Positions 8,752-18,571 are shown, counted from the stretch's first letter. The stretch: 44,204 bases of DNA from Alitibacter langaaensis DSM 22999 (GCF_003096995.1 NZ_QENU01000014.1:1-44204); one strand, 5' to 3'. Notes: generated by a model not told the origin, from the letters alone. Translations and numbers: made by a program.

Positions 8752-9762
8752 ATGATTGAAGCAGATCGATTAATTAGCGGCGTGGCTCGCCTTGATGACG
8801 AAGCGGTTGACCGCGCAATTCGCCCTAAATTACTGGCTGATTATGTGGGGCAGCCTCAAGTGCGGTCGCAAATGGAAATATTTATTCAGGCGGCGAAACT
8901 GCGCCAAGATGCTTTGGATCATTTGCTTGTGTTTGGTCCGCCAGGGCTAGGAAAAACAACATTGGCGAATATTGTGGCGAACGAATTAGGGGTGAATATT
9001 CGTACGACTTCAGGCCCTGTGTTGGAAAAAGCAGGGGATTTGGCCGCAATGCTCACCAATCTTGAGCCCCATGATGTGCTATTTATTGATGAAATTCATC
9101 GACTTTCGCCGACCATCGAAGAAGTCTTATATCCTGCGATGGAAGATTATCAGCTCGATATTATGATTGGTGAAGGGCCAGCCGCGCGTTCCATTAAATT
9201 AGATTTACCGCCTTTTACTTTGATTGGTGCCACGACTAGAGCGGGCTCGTTGACATCGCCACTGCGTGATCGTTTTGGTATTGTTCAGCGTTTAGAATTT
9301 TATTCTGTGGATGATCTCACATCCATTGTAGCCCGAAGTGCCGCCTGTCTAAATTTAGACATTTCTGATGAAGCCGCCCATGAAGTTGCTCGCCGTTCCC
9401 GAGGAACCCCGCGTATTGCGAATCGTCTGCTACGGCGTGTGCGAGATTACGCTGACGTGAAAAATGGTGGGCTGATTTCTGAGCAAATCGCAAAAGAAGC
9501 GCTGGCTATGCTAGATATTGACCAAGCGGGTTTTGATTATTTAGATCGCAAATTATTAAGCTCTATCATCGAACGTTTTGATGGTGGTCCTGTTGGGTTA
9601 GATAATTTAGCCGCTGCGATAGGGGAAGAACGCGAGACTATCGAAGATGTATTAGAGCCTTATTTAATTCAGCAAGGTTTTCTACAACGTACCCCTCGGG
9701 GACGTGTTGCGACTTCGCATACTTATCGACATTTTGGTTTGCAGAAATTAACCAATTCATAA
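8752..9762 (+). CDS. ruvB: Holliday junction branch-migration ATPase RuvB
   Basis: A 336-residue AAA+ helicase that pumps DNA through the RuvA-bound junction. Walker A is GPPGLGKT (62-69) and Walker B is FIDEIH (111-116). Sensor 1 is in GATTRAG (159-165), the arginine finger is in LRDRFG (Arg174), and the C-terminal winged helix contains RTPRGRVAT. The full family length is present. An uptake signal at 8858 encodes part of the N-terminal region. Confidence 0.98.
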   Translation: MIEADRLISGVARLDDEAVDRAIRPKLLADYVGQPQVRSQMEIFIQAAKLRQDALDHLLVFGPPGLGKTTLANIVANELGVNIRTTSGPVLEKAGDLAAMLTNLEPHDVLFIDEIHRLSPTIEEVLYPAMEDYQLDIMIGEGPAARSIKLDLPPFTLIGATTRAGSLTSPLRDRFGIVQRLEFYSVDDLTSIVARSAACLNLDISDEAAHEVARRSRGTPRIANRLLRRVRDYADVKNGGLISEQIAKEALAMLDIDQAGFDYLDRKLLSSIIERFDGGPVGLDNLAAAIGEERETIEDVLEPYLIQQGFLQRTPRGRVATSHTYRHFGLQKLTNS

Positions 9763-9790
9763 ATATCAAATTTATAGTTCAACGAATAGA

Positions 9791-9823
9791 AAAGGGTGCT
9801 TGAAAGCACCCTTTATTTTTTCT
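9791..9823 (+). terminator. Terminator after ruvB
   Basis: A perfect 10-bp stem AAAGGGTGCT (9791-9800) with AGCACCCTTT (9805-9814), loop TGAA, followed by ATTTTTTCT. It lies between ruvB and a convergent gene. Confidence 0.9.
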
Positions 9824-9835
9824 GTTATGCAAAAA

Positions 9836-10156
9836 TTAGTTTGTTTCTTCTTGGTCTTTTTGTAAACCATAAAGTTTGGCTAAACCATGGTCACAACTCT
9901 TGATTTGCGTTGCAACTTCCATTTCTAAAATTTGTTTTTTACTTTGATTTAGCTTATTTTGAATTTTATTAAGTTGTGTATGCGTACCCGGCTGGTTTTT
10001 CGCTTCGGTTACTAATTGCTCAGCCGCACTAAATAAACGTTGGCATTGTTGCGGTAATTTTTCATTTGCAGTTTTATCTGCCGCACAAACATTGATACTG
10101 ACTAACGTTAAACCGGCACAAAGTGCGGTTAATATTTTCTTTATTTTTAACATCAT
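9836..10156 (-). CDS. Small secreted protein of unknown function
   Basis: A 106-residue protein with a signal peptide (MMLKIKKILTALCAGLTLVS, cleavage probably after NVCA, about residue 25). The mature part is largely helical and polar, with two cysteines (QQCQRLF and KSCDHGL) that could form a periplasmic disulfide, and a middle rich in Asn, Gln and Lys. The pattern resembles small Pasteurellaceae proteins grouped as DUF5339, from memory and unverified. AGGGATG lies just upstream of the double ATG. It stands alone, convergent with ruvB and divergent from cydA. Function is not known to me. Confidence 0.65.
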   Translation of the reverse strand: MMLKIKKILTALCAGLTLVSINVCAADKTANEKLPQQCQRLFSAAEQLVTEAKNQPGTHTQLNKIQNKLNQSKKQILEMEVATQIKSCDHGLAKLYGLQKDQEETN

Positions 10157-10375
10157 TACATCCCTGCTACTAATTATATAAAACCTTTAAAATTGCCAAT
10201 GCGCAATAAATTACAAAAAACTTTCGCGAAAATAGCAGAATTGTCAATTGTTGTCTAGCTTTTTGCTGAGAATGCATAGATATTTTGTTGTAAATTGGCG
10301 CAAAAAACGTATAATTTGCGCCAGATCAATTTTCGTCAATTTTGTCTATTTCTTTGATTTTGATTTAATTTCTAG

Positions 10376-10397
10376 AAATGTGATCTTGGTAACATTT
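10376..10397 (+). promoter_or_regulatory. CRP-type site upstream of cydABX
   Basis: The 22 bases at 10376-10397 match the palindromic CRP consensus at 19 positions: the left half is AAATGTGATCT and the right half GGTAACATTT. The outer arms AAATGT and ACATTT are exact. The site lies in the 439-bp gap between the small secreted protein gene and cydA. It sits about 53 bases before a TSS predicted from TAGAAT (10428-10433), so its geometry relative to a specific promoter is uncertain. Confidence 0.65.
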
Positions 10398-10455
10398 TTT
10401 ACTATTTTTTATCCCTACAAATAGTAGTAGAATGCGTACCGATATTGAGTTATTT

Positions 10456-10496
10456 TTGATAGCAATCGTTTTTTAAGCGGTTTTTGTGAAGATAAT
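10456..10496 (+). promoter_or_regulatory. Candidate FNR-dependent promoter of cydABX
   Basis: TTGAT-AGCA-ATCGT (10456-10469) matches eight of ten fixed positions of the FNR site TTGAT-N4-ATCAA. GATAAT (10491-10496) is a five-of-six -10 box. With a start near 10504 the FNR centre falls at -41.5, the position of class II activation. It is 100 bases before the cydA start. Cytochrome bd expression is oxygen-responsive in relatives. Confidence 0.5.
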
Positions 10497-10595
10497 TCGT
10501 TGGTGTCACACAATTTGTTTTAGCCAACAATGTTGTGTGAATGGGGTGGTTACAATAGTAATCAATGGCTTGTAGCATTTACAAGGAGTTACGAG

Positions 10596-12158
10596 ATGTT
10601 AGACGTAGTAGAACTCTCTCGTCTGCAGTTTGCATTAACTGCGTTATATCACTTTTTGTTTGTGCCGTTGACGCTTGGTCTTTCATTTATCTTAGTGATT
10701 ATGGAAACCACTTATGTTGTTACGGGCAAACAAGTTTATAAAGATATGACTAAATTCTGGGGTAAGTTATTTGGTATTAACTTTGCCCTAGGTGTGACCA
10801 CTGGGATTACAATGGAATTCCAATTTGGTACTAACTGGTCATATTATTCTCACTATGTAGGCGATATTTTTGGTGCGCCATTGGCGATTGAAGCATTGCT
10901 TGCATTCTTTTTAGAATCAACATTTGTTGGTTTATTCTTCTTCGGTTGGGATCGTTTATCAAAAGGTAAACATTTACTTGCTACCTACTGTGTGGCATTT
11001 GGTTCTAACTTATCAGCGATGTGGATTTTAGTGGCGAATGGCTGGATGCAACATCCTGTGGCCTCAGAATTTAACTTTGAAACCATGCGAATGGAAATGA
11101 CAAGTTTTATGGATTTATGGATGAACCATGCGGCTCAAAGTAAATTCTTACATACGCTGTCAGGCGGTTATGTATCTGGTGCAATGTTTGTATTGGCGAT
11201 CAGCGCATACTATATCTTAAAAGGTCGTGATCTTGAATTTGCTAAACGTTCATTCTCTATCGCTGCAACATTTGGTTTTATTGCCTCTATTGCGGTAATG
11301 ATTATGGGTGATGAATCTGGTTATGATGTGGCTAAAACACAACCGGTGAAATTAGCTGCAATGGAAGCGGATTGGCATACACAACCTGCGCCAGCTTCAT
11401 GGAATGCAATCGCGATTCCTAACCAAGCTGAACGTAAAAATGATTTTGAAATTTCTGTACCGATGCTAGGTGGTATTATTGCTACCCGTTCTTTAGATAC
11501 ACAATATATGGGCTTAACTGACCTTGAAGCACGCAATGAAGAACGTGTGCGTAATGGTATGGTTGCTTATGGATTGTTAGAAGAATTGCGCGCACAGAAA
11601 AAAGCGGGTCAAATTGATGAAGCAACCAAAGCTGAATTCCTAAATGTACGTCAAGATTTAGGCTACGGTCTATTATTAAAACGTTATACGGATAAAGTTA
11701 TTGATGCGACAGATGCTCAAGTGAAAGCAGCAGCTGCAGATAGTATTCCGAATGTTGCACCTGTATTTTGGTCATTCCGTGTAATGGCAGCTGTGGGCGG
11801 CTTAGTCTTAATGTTAATGTTTGGTGCGTTTGTGCAAAACCTACGTGGCAAAACAGAAAACAGCAAATTATTACTCAAAGCATTATTATGGGGCTTACCA
11901 TTGCCTTGGATTGCGATTGAGTGCGGTTGGTTCTTGGCTGAATATGGTCGTCAACCGTGGGCGATTACAGATATATTACCTGTGGGCGTAGCTAACTCAT
12001 CATTAAGTGTGGGTGATCTTTGGTTCTCTATCGGTTTAATCTGTGGTCTTTACACATTATTCATTGTGGTAGAAATGTATTTAATGTATAAATTTGGTCG
12101 TCTTGGACCAAGTTCATTAAAAACAGGTCGTTACTACTTCGAGCAATCAACTAAATAG
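10596..12158 (+). CDS. cydA: Cytochrome bd ubiquinol oxidase subunit I
   Basis: A 520-residue integral membrane subunit that oxidises quinol and carries all three haems of the bd oxidase. Haem ligands are visible: His19 in ALYHF, His186 in FLHTLSGGY and Met397 in [10 protein letters not shown]. The quinol-linked GRQPW motif is at 451-455. The Q-loop around residues 245-380 is of the long type. I chose the ATG at 10596 because AAGGAG lies seven bases upstream and [19 protein letters not shown] is the conserved N-terminus; the open frame continues upstream without support. First gene of cydABX. No uptake signal occurs between 10129 and 14697. Confidence 0.97.
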   Translation: MLDVVELSRLQFALTALYHFLFVPLTLGLSFILVIMETTYVVTGKQVYKDMTKFWGKLFGINFALGVTTGITMEFQFGTNWSYYSHYVGDIFGAPLAIEALLAFFLESTFVGLFFFGWDRLSKGKHLLATYCVAFGSNLSAMWILVANGWMQHPVASEFNFETMRMEMTSFMDLWMNHAAQSKFLHTLSGGYVSGAMFVLAISAYYILKGRDLEFAKRSFSIAATFGFIASIAVMIMGDESGYDVAKTQPVKLAAMEADWHTQPAPASWNAIAIPNQAERKNDFEISVPMLGGIIATRSLDTQYMGLTDLEARNEERVRNGMVAYGLLEELRAQKKAGQIDEATKAEFLNVRQDLGYGLLLKRYTDKVIDATDAQVKAAAADSIPNVAPVFWSFRVMAAVGGLVLMLMFGAFVQNLRGKTENSKLLLKALLWGLPLPWIAIECGWFLAEYGRQPWAITDILPVGVANSSLSVGDLWFSIGLICGLYTLFIVVEMYLMYKFGRLGPSSLKTGRYYFEQSTK

Positions 12159-12170
12159 TAGGAGTTTATT

Positions 12171-13307
12171 ATGTTGGATTATGAATTTTTACGCTTTATT
12201 TGGTGGGTGCTTGTTTGCGTACTTCTTATCGGTTTTGTGATTACAGACGGCTTTGATATGGGGGTAGCTAACCTGCTTCCATTTATGGCGAAAAAAGAAG
12301 TTGAAAAACGCATTTTGATTAATTCTGTTGCTCCCCATTGGGATGGTAACCAAGTTTGGTTATTAACTGCGGGTGGTGCAATGTTTGCAGCGTGGCCAAT
12401 CGTGTATGCTACGTCATTCTCTGGTTTCTATATTGCGATGATTTTAGTACTTGCGGCATTATTTTTCCGTCCGCTCGCTTTTGATTATCGTTCAAAATTA
12501 GACGACAACAGATGGCGTAAAACATGGGACTTGGGCTTGTTTATCAGTGGCTTCGTACCAAGTTTAGTATTTGGTGTTGCATTTGGTAACTTATTACAAG
12601 GTGTTCCATTTGAGTTCAATGACTTGATGCAAGTGAAATACACAGGTTCATTCTTTGAATTACTCAATCCATTTGCATTGCTTTGTGGCTTAATTAGTTT
12701 TGCTATGCTGACTACACACGGTGCAGCTTGGTTGCAAATGAAAACGACTGCTGAATTACGTAATCGAGCTCGTACAGTGACACAAGTTGGTGCATTGGTT
12801 ACCTTAGTTCTGTTTGTATTAGCAGGCGTTTGGTTGCTTTTCAAAGAAGGCTATATTGTAACCAGTGAAATTGATCATTTCGCACCATCTTCACCATTAG
12901 GCAAAACGGTGGAAACTGCAGTCGGTGCGTGGTTTAACAATTATAATGAAATGCCAGTGTTATACATTATCCCAGCATTAGTTATCGTTGGTGCGTTACT
13001 CAATATTATGGCATCAAAAGCAAATCGATCTGGTTTTGCTTTCTTCTTCTCATCATTAACGATGATTGGTGTCATTTTATCTTGTGCAGTATCCATGTTC
13101 CCATTTGTGATGCCATCAATTTCTCATCCTGAAATGAGTTTATTGATGTGGGATTCTACATCAAGTGAATTAACCTTAACCTTAATGTTAGGTTTCGCAC
13201 TTGTATTTGTAGTGATTTCATTGCTTTACACAATTTGGGCATACGCAAAAATGTTTGGTCGCTTGGACGCAGAGTTCATCGAAGAAAACAAAAACTCATT
13301 ATACTAA
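12171..13307 (+). CDS. cydB: Cytochrome bd ubiquinol oxidase subunit II
   Basis: A 378-residue multi-pass membrane protein that completes the bd oxidase. The N-terminus MLDYEFLRFIWWVLVCVLLI and the following TDGFDMGVANLLPF segment are characteristic of CydB, as is HWDGNQVWLLTAGGA. Eight or nine hydrophobic helices are recognisable along the chain. It starts 12 bases after cydA with TAGGAG in the gap, so the two are co-translated. Confidence 0.97.
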   Translation: MLDYEFLRFIWWVLVCVLLIGFVITDGFDMGVANLLPFMAKKEVEKRILINSVAPHWDGNQVWLLTAGGAMFAAWPIVYATSFSGFYIAMILVLAALFFRPLAFDYRSKLDDNRWRKTWDLGLFISGFVPSLVFGVAFGNLLQGVPFEFNDLMQVKYTGSFFELLNPFALLCGLISFAMLTTHGAAWLQMKTTAELRNRARTVTQVGALVTLVLFVLAGVWLLFKEGYIVTSEIDHFAPSSPLGKTVETAVGAWFNNYNEMPVLYIIPALVIVGALLNIMASKANRSGFAFFFSSLTMIGVILSCAVSMFPFVMPSISHPEMSLLMWDSTSSELTLTLMLGFALVFVVISLLYTIWAYAKMFGRLDAEFIEENKNSLY

Positions 13308-13322
13308 TGTGAGGATAAATTT

Positions 13323-13424
13323 ATGTATTATGCAATTTGGGTAGTGGGCGTGTTAGCTGCAATTTGGGCAAGCGTTGCCATTACTAAGAAAATTGAAGAT
13401 AAAGGTGGATTTGATTCAAAATAG
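13323..13424 (+). CDS. cydX: Cytochrome bd small subunit CydX
   Basis: A 33-residue single-helix protein (starts MYYAIWVVGVLAAIWASVAI, ends GGFDSK) located 15 bases after cydB, with the ribosome site GAGGA seven bases before its ATG. CydX of E. coli is 37 residues with a comparable single helix and is required for stable, active bd oxidase. Position as third gene of the operon, length and hydrophobic profile support the call. It is short enough to be missed by automatic gene finding. Confidence 0.9.
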   Translation: MYYAIWVVGVLAAIWASVAITKKIEDKGGFDSK

Positions 13425-13442
13425 TCAAAAATCTGACCGCGC

Positions 13443-13470
13443 TAAGGGGCTGAAAAGCCCCTTATTTATT
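13443..13470 (+). terminator. Terminator of cydABX
   Basis: TAAGGGGCT (13443-13451) pairs perfectly with AGCCCCTTA (13456-13464) around a GAAA tetraloop and is followed by TTTATT. A near-miss uptake signal (ACCGCGCTA) lies immediately before it. Confidence 0.85.
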
Positions 13471-13507
13471 AAGAAAATCTTGAAATTTTATAAATTATTT
13501 TGAATTC

Positions 13508-13535
13508 GAGCTATTGCGTATAATATAGACTAGCT
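13508..13535 (+). promoter_or_regulatory. Promoter region of the tol-pal operon
   Basis: A consensus TATAAT lies at 13519-13524, 60 bases before ybgC. It is enclosed by GAGCTA (13508-13513) and TAGCTC (13530-13535). No good -35 is seen at 16-18 bp, so the start site is approximate. Confidence 0.5.
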
Positions 13536-13583
13536 CTAAAATAGGCAGGTTTTTTATCCGTAAGTAAAAGAGCAATGTAAGCT

Positions 13584-13988
13584 ATGGCAACTCAGGAATT
13601 TGTTTTTCCCATTCGTGTATATTATGAAGATACGGATGCTGGCGGTGTTGTTTATCATGCACGTTATTTGCACTTTTATGAACGAGCAAGAACAGAATTT
13701 TTACGCACCTTAAACTTCTCGCAGCAGACATTGTTAAATGAATGTCAATTGGCTTTTGTAGTGAAATCGATGAATATTGACTATAAAATTCCAGCTAAAC
13801 TTGATGACCTATTAGACGTGGTCACGGAAATAACAGAAGTAAAAGGGGCGACAATTTTATTTACACAGTTCTTAAAACGAGCTGAAACTGTGTTAAGTAC
13901 AGCGACGGTAAAGGTTGCCTGCGTTGATCTTAACAAAATGAAACCTGTGGCGCTTCCAAAGGAAATTAAAGCCGCATTTTTAAATTAG
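13584..13988 (+). CDS. ybgC: Acyl-CoA thioesterase YbgC of the Tol-Pal operon
   Basis: A 134-residue hotdog-fold thioesterase. The motif [19 protein letters not shown] contains the catalytic aspartate (DTDAGG) and is diagnostic of the 4-hydroxybenzoyl-CoA thioesterase-like YbgC family. It acts on acyl-CoA or acyl-ACP in the cytosol and is linked to phospholipid metabolism, although its part in Tol-Pal function is unclear. First gene of the operon, 14 bases before tolQ. Confidence 0.93.
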   Translation: MATQEFVFPIRVYYEDTDAGGVVYHARYLHFYERARTEFLRTLNFSQQTLLNECQLAFVVKSMNIDYKIPAKLDDLLDVVTEITEVKGATILFTQFLKRAETVLSTATVKVACVDLNKMKPVALPKEIKAAFLN

Positions 13989-14002
13989 TTCTCGGAGTTA
14001 TC

Positions 14003-14689
14003 ATGACCGCTGAATTGAACTTTTTAGATTTATTTCTAAAGGCGAGTATCGTCGTTCAAATTGTTATCCTTATTCTTATTTCGTTCTCGATCATTTCGTG
14101 GGCAATCATTATTCAACGCAGCCGCATTCTGACTAGCGCATTGAAAGAATCAAGAACTTTTGAAGATCGTTTTTGGTCTGGCGAAGATTTAAATAAATTA
14201 TATGAAGGTTTGTCTAATCGCCGAGATGCCGTATTAACTGGCAGCGAACAAATTTTCTTTTCTGGTTTCAAAGAATTTACACGTTTGAAACAAGTAAATG
14301 CGGATGCGCCTGAAGCCATTATTAAAGGTAGTACGCGTGCGATGAATTTAGCAATGAACCGTGAAGTGGAAGATTTAGAAAGTCGTATTCCTTTCCTTGC
14401 AACTGTTGCTTCAGTGAGCCCATATATTGGTTTATTCGGAACGGTATGGGGGATTATGCACGCATTTATGGCATTGAGTGGTGCAAAACAAGCAACATTA
14501 CAAATGGTTGCCCCAGGTATTGCCGAGGCTTTAATTGCCACAGCGATTGGTTTATTTGCAGCGATTCCAGCGGTAATGGCGTATAACCGTTTAAATTTAC
14601 GTGTGAATAAATTAGAACAAAATTATGGTAACTTCATTGATGAATTTACCGCTATTTTGCAACGCCAAGTTTTTGCAAAAAATAATTAA
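14003..14689 (+). CDS. tolQ: Tol-Pal system inner-membrane motor protein TolQ
   Basis: A 228-residue protein of the MotA/TolQ/ExbB family that forms, with TolR, a proton-driven motor energising TolA during outer-membrane constriction. It has one N-terminal helix (about 15-36) and two helices after residue 130 ([21 protein letters not shown] and [23 protein letters not shown], both typical). GGAG lies six bases before the ATG. Between it and tolR is a 70-bp gap holding a uptake-signal hairpin. Confidence 0.97.
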   Translation: MTAELNFLDLFLKASIVVQIVILILISFSIISWAIIIQRSRILTSALKESRTFEDRFWSGEDLNKLYEGLSNRRDAVLTGSEQIFFSGFKEFTRLKQVNADAPEAIIKGSTRAMNLAMNREVEDLESRIPFLATVASVSPYIGLFGTVWGIMHAFMALSGAKQATLQMVAPGIAEALIATAIGLFAAIPAVMAYNRLNLRVNKLEQNYGNFIDEFTAILQRQVFAKNN

Positions 14690-14695
14690 ATTTCT

Positions 14696-14730
14696 GACCG
14701 CACTTTGGATTAAGAATGAAAAGTGCGGTT
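14696..14730 (+). repeat. Paired uptake signals between tolQ and tolR
   Basis: ACCGCACTTT (14697-14706) and AAAGTGCGGT (14720-14729) form a 10-bp stem with a 13-nt loop inside the operon. There is no strong T-run, so it is more likely an RNA processing or partial attenuation point than a full terminator. Confidence 0.6.
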
Positions 14731-14759
14731 CATTTTAAACGTGTTTTACGAGGTTTAAT

Positions 14760-15185
14760 ATGGCGTATCGCCGTAATAAAAACAGAAACATCAAATCGGA
14801 GATTAACATCGTTCCATTTTTGGATGTGTTACTTGTGCTTGTACTGATTTTTATGGCAACAGCTCCGATTATTAGCCAAAGTGTGCAGGTTGATTTACCT
14901 GATGCAGTGGAAAGCCAAAATGTCTCTAATGAAGACAAAGTGCCCGTGATTTTAGAGGTTTCAGGCGTAGGGCAATATGCTATTTCTATCGAAGGTGAAC
15001 GAACAGAAGGTTTAACCGAAGAAATGGTAACCCAAATGACCAAGGCTGAATTTGACAAAGATCCGAATACATTATTTTTAATCGGTGGGGCAAGTGATGT
15101 ACCCTATGAAGAAGTGATTAAAGCTTTGAATTTACTTCATTTGGCTGGTATTAAATCTGTCGGATTGATGACAGATCCGATTTAA
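14760..15185 (+). CDS. tolR: Tol-Pal system protein TolR
   Basis: A 141-residue ExbD/TolR family protein anchored by one helix. EINIVPFLDVLLVLVLIFMA carries the membrane aspartate that takes part in proton flow with TolQ. The remaining periplasmic domain (about 45-141) binds peptidoglycan in homologues. GAGG precedes the ATG. It lies 29 bases before tolA. Confidence 0.97.
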   Translation: MAYRRNKNRNIKSEINIVPFLDVLLVLVLIFMATAPIISQSVQVDLPDAVESQNVSNEDKVPVILEVSGVGQYAISIEGERTEGLTEEMVTQMTKAEFDKDPNTLFLIGGASDVPYEEVIKALNLLHLAGIKSVGLMTDPI

Positions 15186-15214
15186 TTTTAGATCCTAGTA
15201 ATCAAGGATGCATT

Positions 15215-16378
15215 GTGACAACACAACGACAAAAGAAAGAGACAAGTGCGGTACTAACTTCAATTGTTTTGCACATTATTTTGTTTGGGTTGTTGATAAT
15301 TGGTTCGTTTTTCACGAAAACCATTGACACCATGAGGGGTGGAGAAGGTGATGGCGATGTCATCGGTGCCGTAATGGTGGATACTGGTTCAGCAGCGCAA
15401 GAGTGGGGACGTTTGCAGCAGCAAAAAAAAGGCTCTACTGATAAAGCGAAAAAAACGCCTGAGCCTGTTGTTGAAGATAAACCTGAACCGCAAGAAAATG
15501 CGGAACAGCAACGCCAACAAGAACTTGAAAAACAAAAACAATTAGAGCAACAAAAACAGTTAGAACAGCAAAAACAAGAAGCGGCTGAAAAGGCACGTCA
15601 GCAGGCTTTAGAAAAAGCGAAAGAAGAAGCCAAAGCTAAAGCGAAACAAGCTGCTGAAGCGGCAAAATTGAAAGCAGACGCGGAAGCAAAACGTTTAGCA
15701 GCCGCGGCTAAACAGGCTGAGGAAGAAGCAAAAGCTAAGGCTAAAGCAGAACAAGCCGCTAAAGAGAAAGCCACAGCAAAAGCGGAAAGTGAAGCTAAAG
15801 CTAAGGCTGAAGAAGCCAAGGCAAAAGCAGAACAGGCAGCCAAAGAGAAAGCGGCAGCAGAAGCTAAAGCGCAAGCTGAAAAAGAAGCAAAAGCCAAAGC
15901 AGACAAAGAAGCAAAAGAGAAAGCCGCTAAAGAGGCCAAAGCAAAAGCCGATGCCGCAGCTAAAGCAAAAGCAGATTCAAAAGCAAACCAAGCGGCATTA
16001 GATGATTTATTTGGTTCTGTAGGTGGCGGTAGTGCATCGAAAGGTGGTAATGCGAATAAATCAGGCTCAAAAGGCAGCGGTGCTGCTTTAGGTGCTGGTG
16101 ATGGAGGTAAAACTGGGGATCAATACGGGGCATTGATTAAAAAAGAAATTAAGCGCCGTTTATTAGTTGATCCAAGTTTGAGAGGTAAAGTATGTGATGT
16201 TCGCATTAATTTATCTCGTGATGGAACAATCACTGGTTATCAACGTGTGTCTGGCCCTGATGATATTTGTTCAGCAGCATTGAGTGCGATTGCAAGAACG
16301 AAAAAAGTGCCAGCGGCACCATCAGATGACATTTACAACAAATATAAATCTTCTATTATTAGTTTCGACTTAAAATAG
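15215..16378 (+). CDS. tolA: Tol-Pal system protein TolA, GTG start
   Basis: A 387-residue protein with the three TolA domains. These are an N-terminal anchor (SIVLHIILFGLLIIGSFF, about 15-32), a long Ala/Lys/Glu/Gln-rich helical spacer (about 70-255) and the C-terminal domain III from about 295, starting near YGALIKKEIKRRLL. TolA bridges the periplasm and contacts Pal and TolB. The start is GTG with AAGGATG upstream, supported by the position just before TTQRQKKETSAVLTS. The spacer DNA is built of near-repeats of GCxAAAGC-type codons, so its length may vary between strains. The long antisense frames there are composition artefacts. An uptake signal at 15244 encodes TSAV. Confidence 0.95.
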   Translation: MTTQRQKKETSAVLTSIVLHIILFGLLIIGSFFTKTIDTMRGGEGDGDVIGAVMVDTGSAAQEWGRLQQQKKGSTDKAKKTPEPVVEDKPEPQENAEQQRQQELEKQKQLEQQKQLEQQKQEAAEKARQQALEKAKEEAKAKAKQAAEAAKLKADAEAKRLAAAAKQAEEEAKAKAKAEQAAKEKATAKAESEAKAKAEEAKAKAEQAAKEKAAAEAKAQAEKEAKAKADKEAKEKAAKEAKAKADAAAKAKADSKANQAALDDLFGSVGGGSASKGGNANKSGSKGSGAALGAGDGGKTGDQYGALIKKEIKRRLLVDPSLRGKVCDVRINLSRDGTITGYQRVSGPDDICSAALSAIARTKKVPAAPSDDIYNKYKSSIISFDLK

Positions 16379-16416
16379 AATTCACAGTAACTCAATAACC
16401 CCAATAGGTGGTAAAA

Positions 16417-17706
16417 ATGAAATTAGTTGCTCGTATAATGAGTGTATTCGCAGTATTGTTTTTTGCAATTAATACTGCACAAGCAGATGATGAAGTGCGT
16501 ATCGTCATTGATGAAGGTGTAGAAGGTGCGCGACCAATCGCAGTAGTACCTTTTAAAACCAATGGTTCAGTCCCTGCGGATGTCGCAGAAATTATTTCTG
16601 CAGACTTACGCAATAGTGGGAAATTTAATCCTTTACCTGTAAGTCAAATGCCACAACAACCAGGCTCTGCTTCCGAAGTGACACCAGATGCATGGTCTGC
16701 ATTAGGTATTGACGCCATTGTTGTTGGACAAGTATCTGCATCTGGTGCAGGTTATAACATTGCTTATCAATTAGTTGATACTATTGGCGCGTCGGGTACT
16801 GCTGGTGCTGTTTTGGCTCAAAATTCAATTACAGTACAGCCTAAATGGATCCGTTGGGGCGCACACCAAGTGAGTGATGAAGTGTTTGAAAAAATGACCG
16901 GAATTAAAGGTGCATTTAGAACACGAATCGCTTATGTGGTACAAAAAAATGGCGGCTCTAAACCTTATGAAGTGCGTGTAGCGGATTATGACGGTTTTAA
17001 CCAATTTATTGTAACTCGTAGCTCACAGCCATTAATGTCACCAGCATGGTCACCGGATGGTCAACGTTTGGCTTACGTATCTTTTGAAAATAAAAAATCA
17101 CAATTAGTTGTACATAATTTAGCTTCTGGTCAACGTAAAGTTGTTGCATCATTCCCAGGTCATAATGGTGCACCAGCGTTCTCTCCAGACGGCTCACGCC
17201 TTGCTTTTGCAAATGGTAGAGATGGACAGTTGAATATTTATGTAATGAATTCGAATGGCGGACAACCGACACAGTTGACTAGTGGTGCGGGTAATAATAC
17301 CGAACCGAGCTGGACACCTGATGGTCGTATCTTGTTCACGTCCGATAGAAGCGGCTCACCGCAAGTATACTCAATGAGCGCGTCAGGCGGTGGTGCTACA
17401 TTAGTAGGCGGTGGTCGTAGTTATAGCGGCCAGATGAGTTCTGACGGTAAATCAATAGTAATGGTTTCTGGTGATAATGTTGTTAAATATGATACAGCAA
17501 CAGGTTCAAGCCAGGTGTTAAGCTCAACTTTCTTAGATGAAAGTCCAAGCATTTCACCTAATGGAATCATGATTATTTATAGCTCTACCCAAGGACTAGG
17601 AAAGGTGCTACAATTGGTGTCCGCAGACGGACGCTTTAAAGCTCGGTTGCCAGGAAGTGATGGGCAAGTTAAATTCCCTGCTTGGTCACCTTATTTAACT
17701 AAGTAA
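16417..17706 (+). CDS. tolB: Tol-Pal system periplasmic protein TolB
   Basis: A 429-residue secreted beta-propeller. After a signal peptide ending NTAQA comes the alpha/beta D1 domain ([20 protein letters not shown]) and then WD-like blades with repeated SPDG motifs ([30 protein letters not shown]). It binds Pal and regulates its link to peptidoglycan. The ATG at 16417 is chosen because AGGTGG lies five bases upstream; a GTG three codons earlier overlaps that site. Confidence 0.96.
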   Translation: MKLVARIMSVFAVLFFAINTAQADDEVRIVIDEGVEGARPIAVVPFKTNGSVPADVAEIISADLRNSGKFNPLPVSQMPQQPGSASEVTPDAWSALGIDAIVVGQVSASGAGYNIAYQLVDTIGASGTAGAVLAQNSITVQPKWIRWGAHQVSDEVFEKMTGIKGAFRTRIAYVVQKNGGSKPYEVRVADYDGFNQFIVTRSSQPLMSPAWSPDGQRLAYVSFENKKSQLVVHNLASGQRKVVASFPGHNGAPAFSPDGSRLAFANGRDGQLNIYVMNSNGGQPTQLTSGAGNNTEPSWTPDGRILFTSDRSGSPQVYSMSASGGGATLVGGGRSYSGQMSSDGKSIVMVSGDNVVKYDTATGSSQVLSSTFLDESPSISPNGIMIIYSSTQGLGKVLQLVSADGRFKARLPGSDGQVKFPAWSPYLTK

Positions 17707-17727
17707 GAAACTCTAAGGAGATTTTCA

Positions 17728-18183
17728 ATGAAATTAGCAAAATTATTATTAGTTGCTCCAGTATTAGCTTTAGCAGCATGTAGCTCATCAGACAAAGATG
17801 CAAACAGCACAGCAGGTGCTAACGCTCAACAGTTCGGTGGTTACTCTGTTGAAGATTTACAACAACGTTACAACACAGTTTACTTCGGTTTTGATAAATA
17901 CAACATCGAAGGTGAATTCACTCAAATCTTAGATGCGCACGCTGCATACTTAACAGCAACTCCAGCAGCTAAAGTTTTAGTTGAAGGTAACACTGACGAA
18001 CGTGGTACTCCAGAATATAACATCGCATTAGGTCAACGTCGTGCAGACGCAGTAAAATCATACTTAGCAGCTAAAGGTGCTAACAATGTTTCAACTGTTT
18101 CTTACGGTGAAGAAAAACCTGCAGTGTTAGGTCACGATGAAGCAGCATACGCTAAAAACCGTCGTGCAGTATTAGCATACTAA
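17728..18183 (+). CDS. pal: Peptidoglycan-associated lipoprotein Pal (outer-membrane protein P6)
   Basis: A 151-residue lipoprotein with lipobox LAAC (Cys18) and an OmpA-like peptidoglycan-binding domain (about 45-151) containing [19 protein letters not shown] and the C-terminal KNRRAVLAY. This is P6, a major Haemophilus surface antigen and vaccine candidate. The mature core is nearly the H. influenzae P6 sequence I remember, but the signal peptide and the residues before FGGYSV differ, one reason to suspect another Haemophilus species. Codon use is strongly biased, as expected for an abundant protein. TAAGGAG lies before the ATG. Confidence 0.97.
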   Translation: MKLAKLLLVAPVLALAACSSSDKDANSTAGANAQQFGGYSVEDLQQRYNTVYFGFDKYNIEGEFTQILDAHAAYLTATPAAKVLVEGNTDERGTPEYNIALGQRRADAVKSYLAAKGANNVSTVSYGEEKPAVLGHDEAAYAKNRRAVLAY

Positions 18184-18208
18184 TTTCTGACTTGCTATGA
18201 ATTAGTGC

Positions 18209-18240
18209 AACAGGCTCCATTTGGGGCCTGTTTTATTTTT
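18209..18240 (+). terminator. Terminator of the tol-pal operon
   Basis: AACAGGCTCC (18209-18218) pairs with GGGGCCTGTT (18223-18232) with one G-T pair and loop ATTT, followed by TTATTTTT. An uptake signal follows at 18252. Confidence 0.88.
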
Positions 18241-18331
18241 GCGTCTTACAAAAGTGCGGTCAGATTTAATCAAGTTTTTTCTGATATTGTTGACTATTCA
18301 CTCAATCAGTCAATTTTTTTCAAAATAGTTG

Positions 18332-18359
18332 TTGATTATTAAATTTAAATCCGTATTAT
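18332..18359 (+). promoter_or_regulatory. Candidate promoter of the tRNA-Lys cluster
   Basis: TTGATT (18332-18337) and TATTAT (18354-18359) are 16 bp apart, 39 bases before the first tRNA, with a GC-richer stretch (TGCACCCG) after the -10 as in stringently controlled stable-RNA promoters. Confidence 0.5.
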
Positions 18360-18397
18360 ATGCACCCGTTGCAACACATTATTGTGGCAACATTTGT

Positions 18398-18473
18398 GGG
18401 TCGTTAGCTCAGTCGGTAGAGCAGTGGACTTTTAATCCATTGGTCGAAGGTTCGAATCCTTCACGACCCACCA
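18398..18473 (+). tRNA. tRNA-Lys (anticodon UUU), copy 1
   Basis: A 76-nt cloverleaf with 7-bp acceptor stem GGGTCGT/ACGACCC, D arm GCTC/GAGC, anticodon loop CTTTTAA with TTT anticodon, T loop TTCGAAT and encoded CCA end. Nearly identical to E. coli tRNA-Lys. Confidence 0.98.
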
Positions 18474-18495
18474 CTTAAATTTAAATATCCCTTGC

Positions 18496-18571
18496 GGGTC
18501 GTTAGCTCAGTCGGTAGAGCAGTGGACTTTTAATCCATTGGTCGAAGGTTCGAATCCTTCACGACCCACCA
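18496..18571 (+). tRNA. tRNA-Lys (anticodon UUU), copy 2
   Basis: Sequence identical to copy 1 including CCA. The 22-bp spacer before it (from CTTAAATTTAAATATCC) resembles the spacer before copy 3, showing that the cluster arose by tandem duplication of a unit of about 98 bp. Confidence 0.98.

Noticed and set aside
15598-15939. Long open frames antisense to or out of frame with the tolA spacer
   Set aside because: They arise from the Lys/Ala/Glu-rich codon repeats of tolA and have low-complexity translations.
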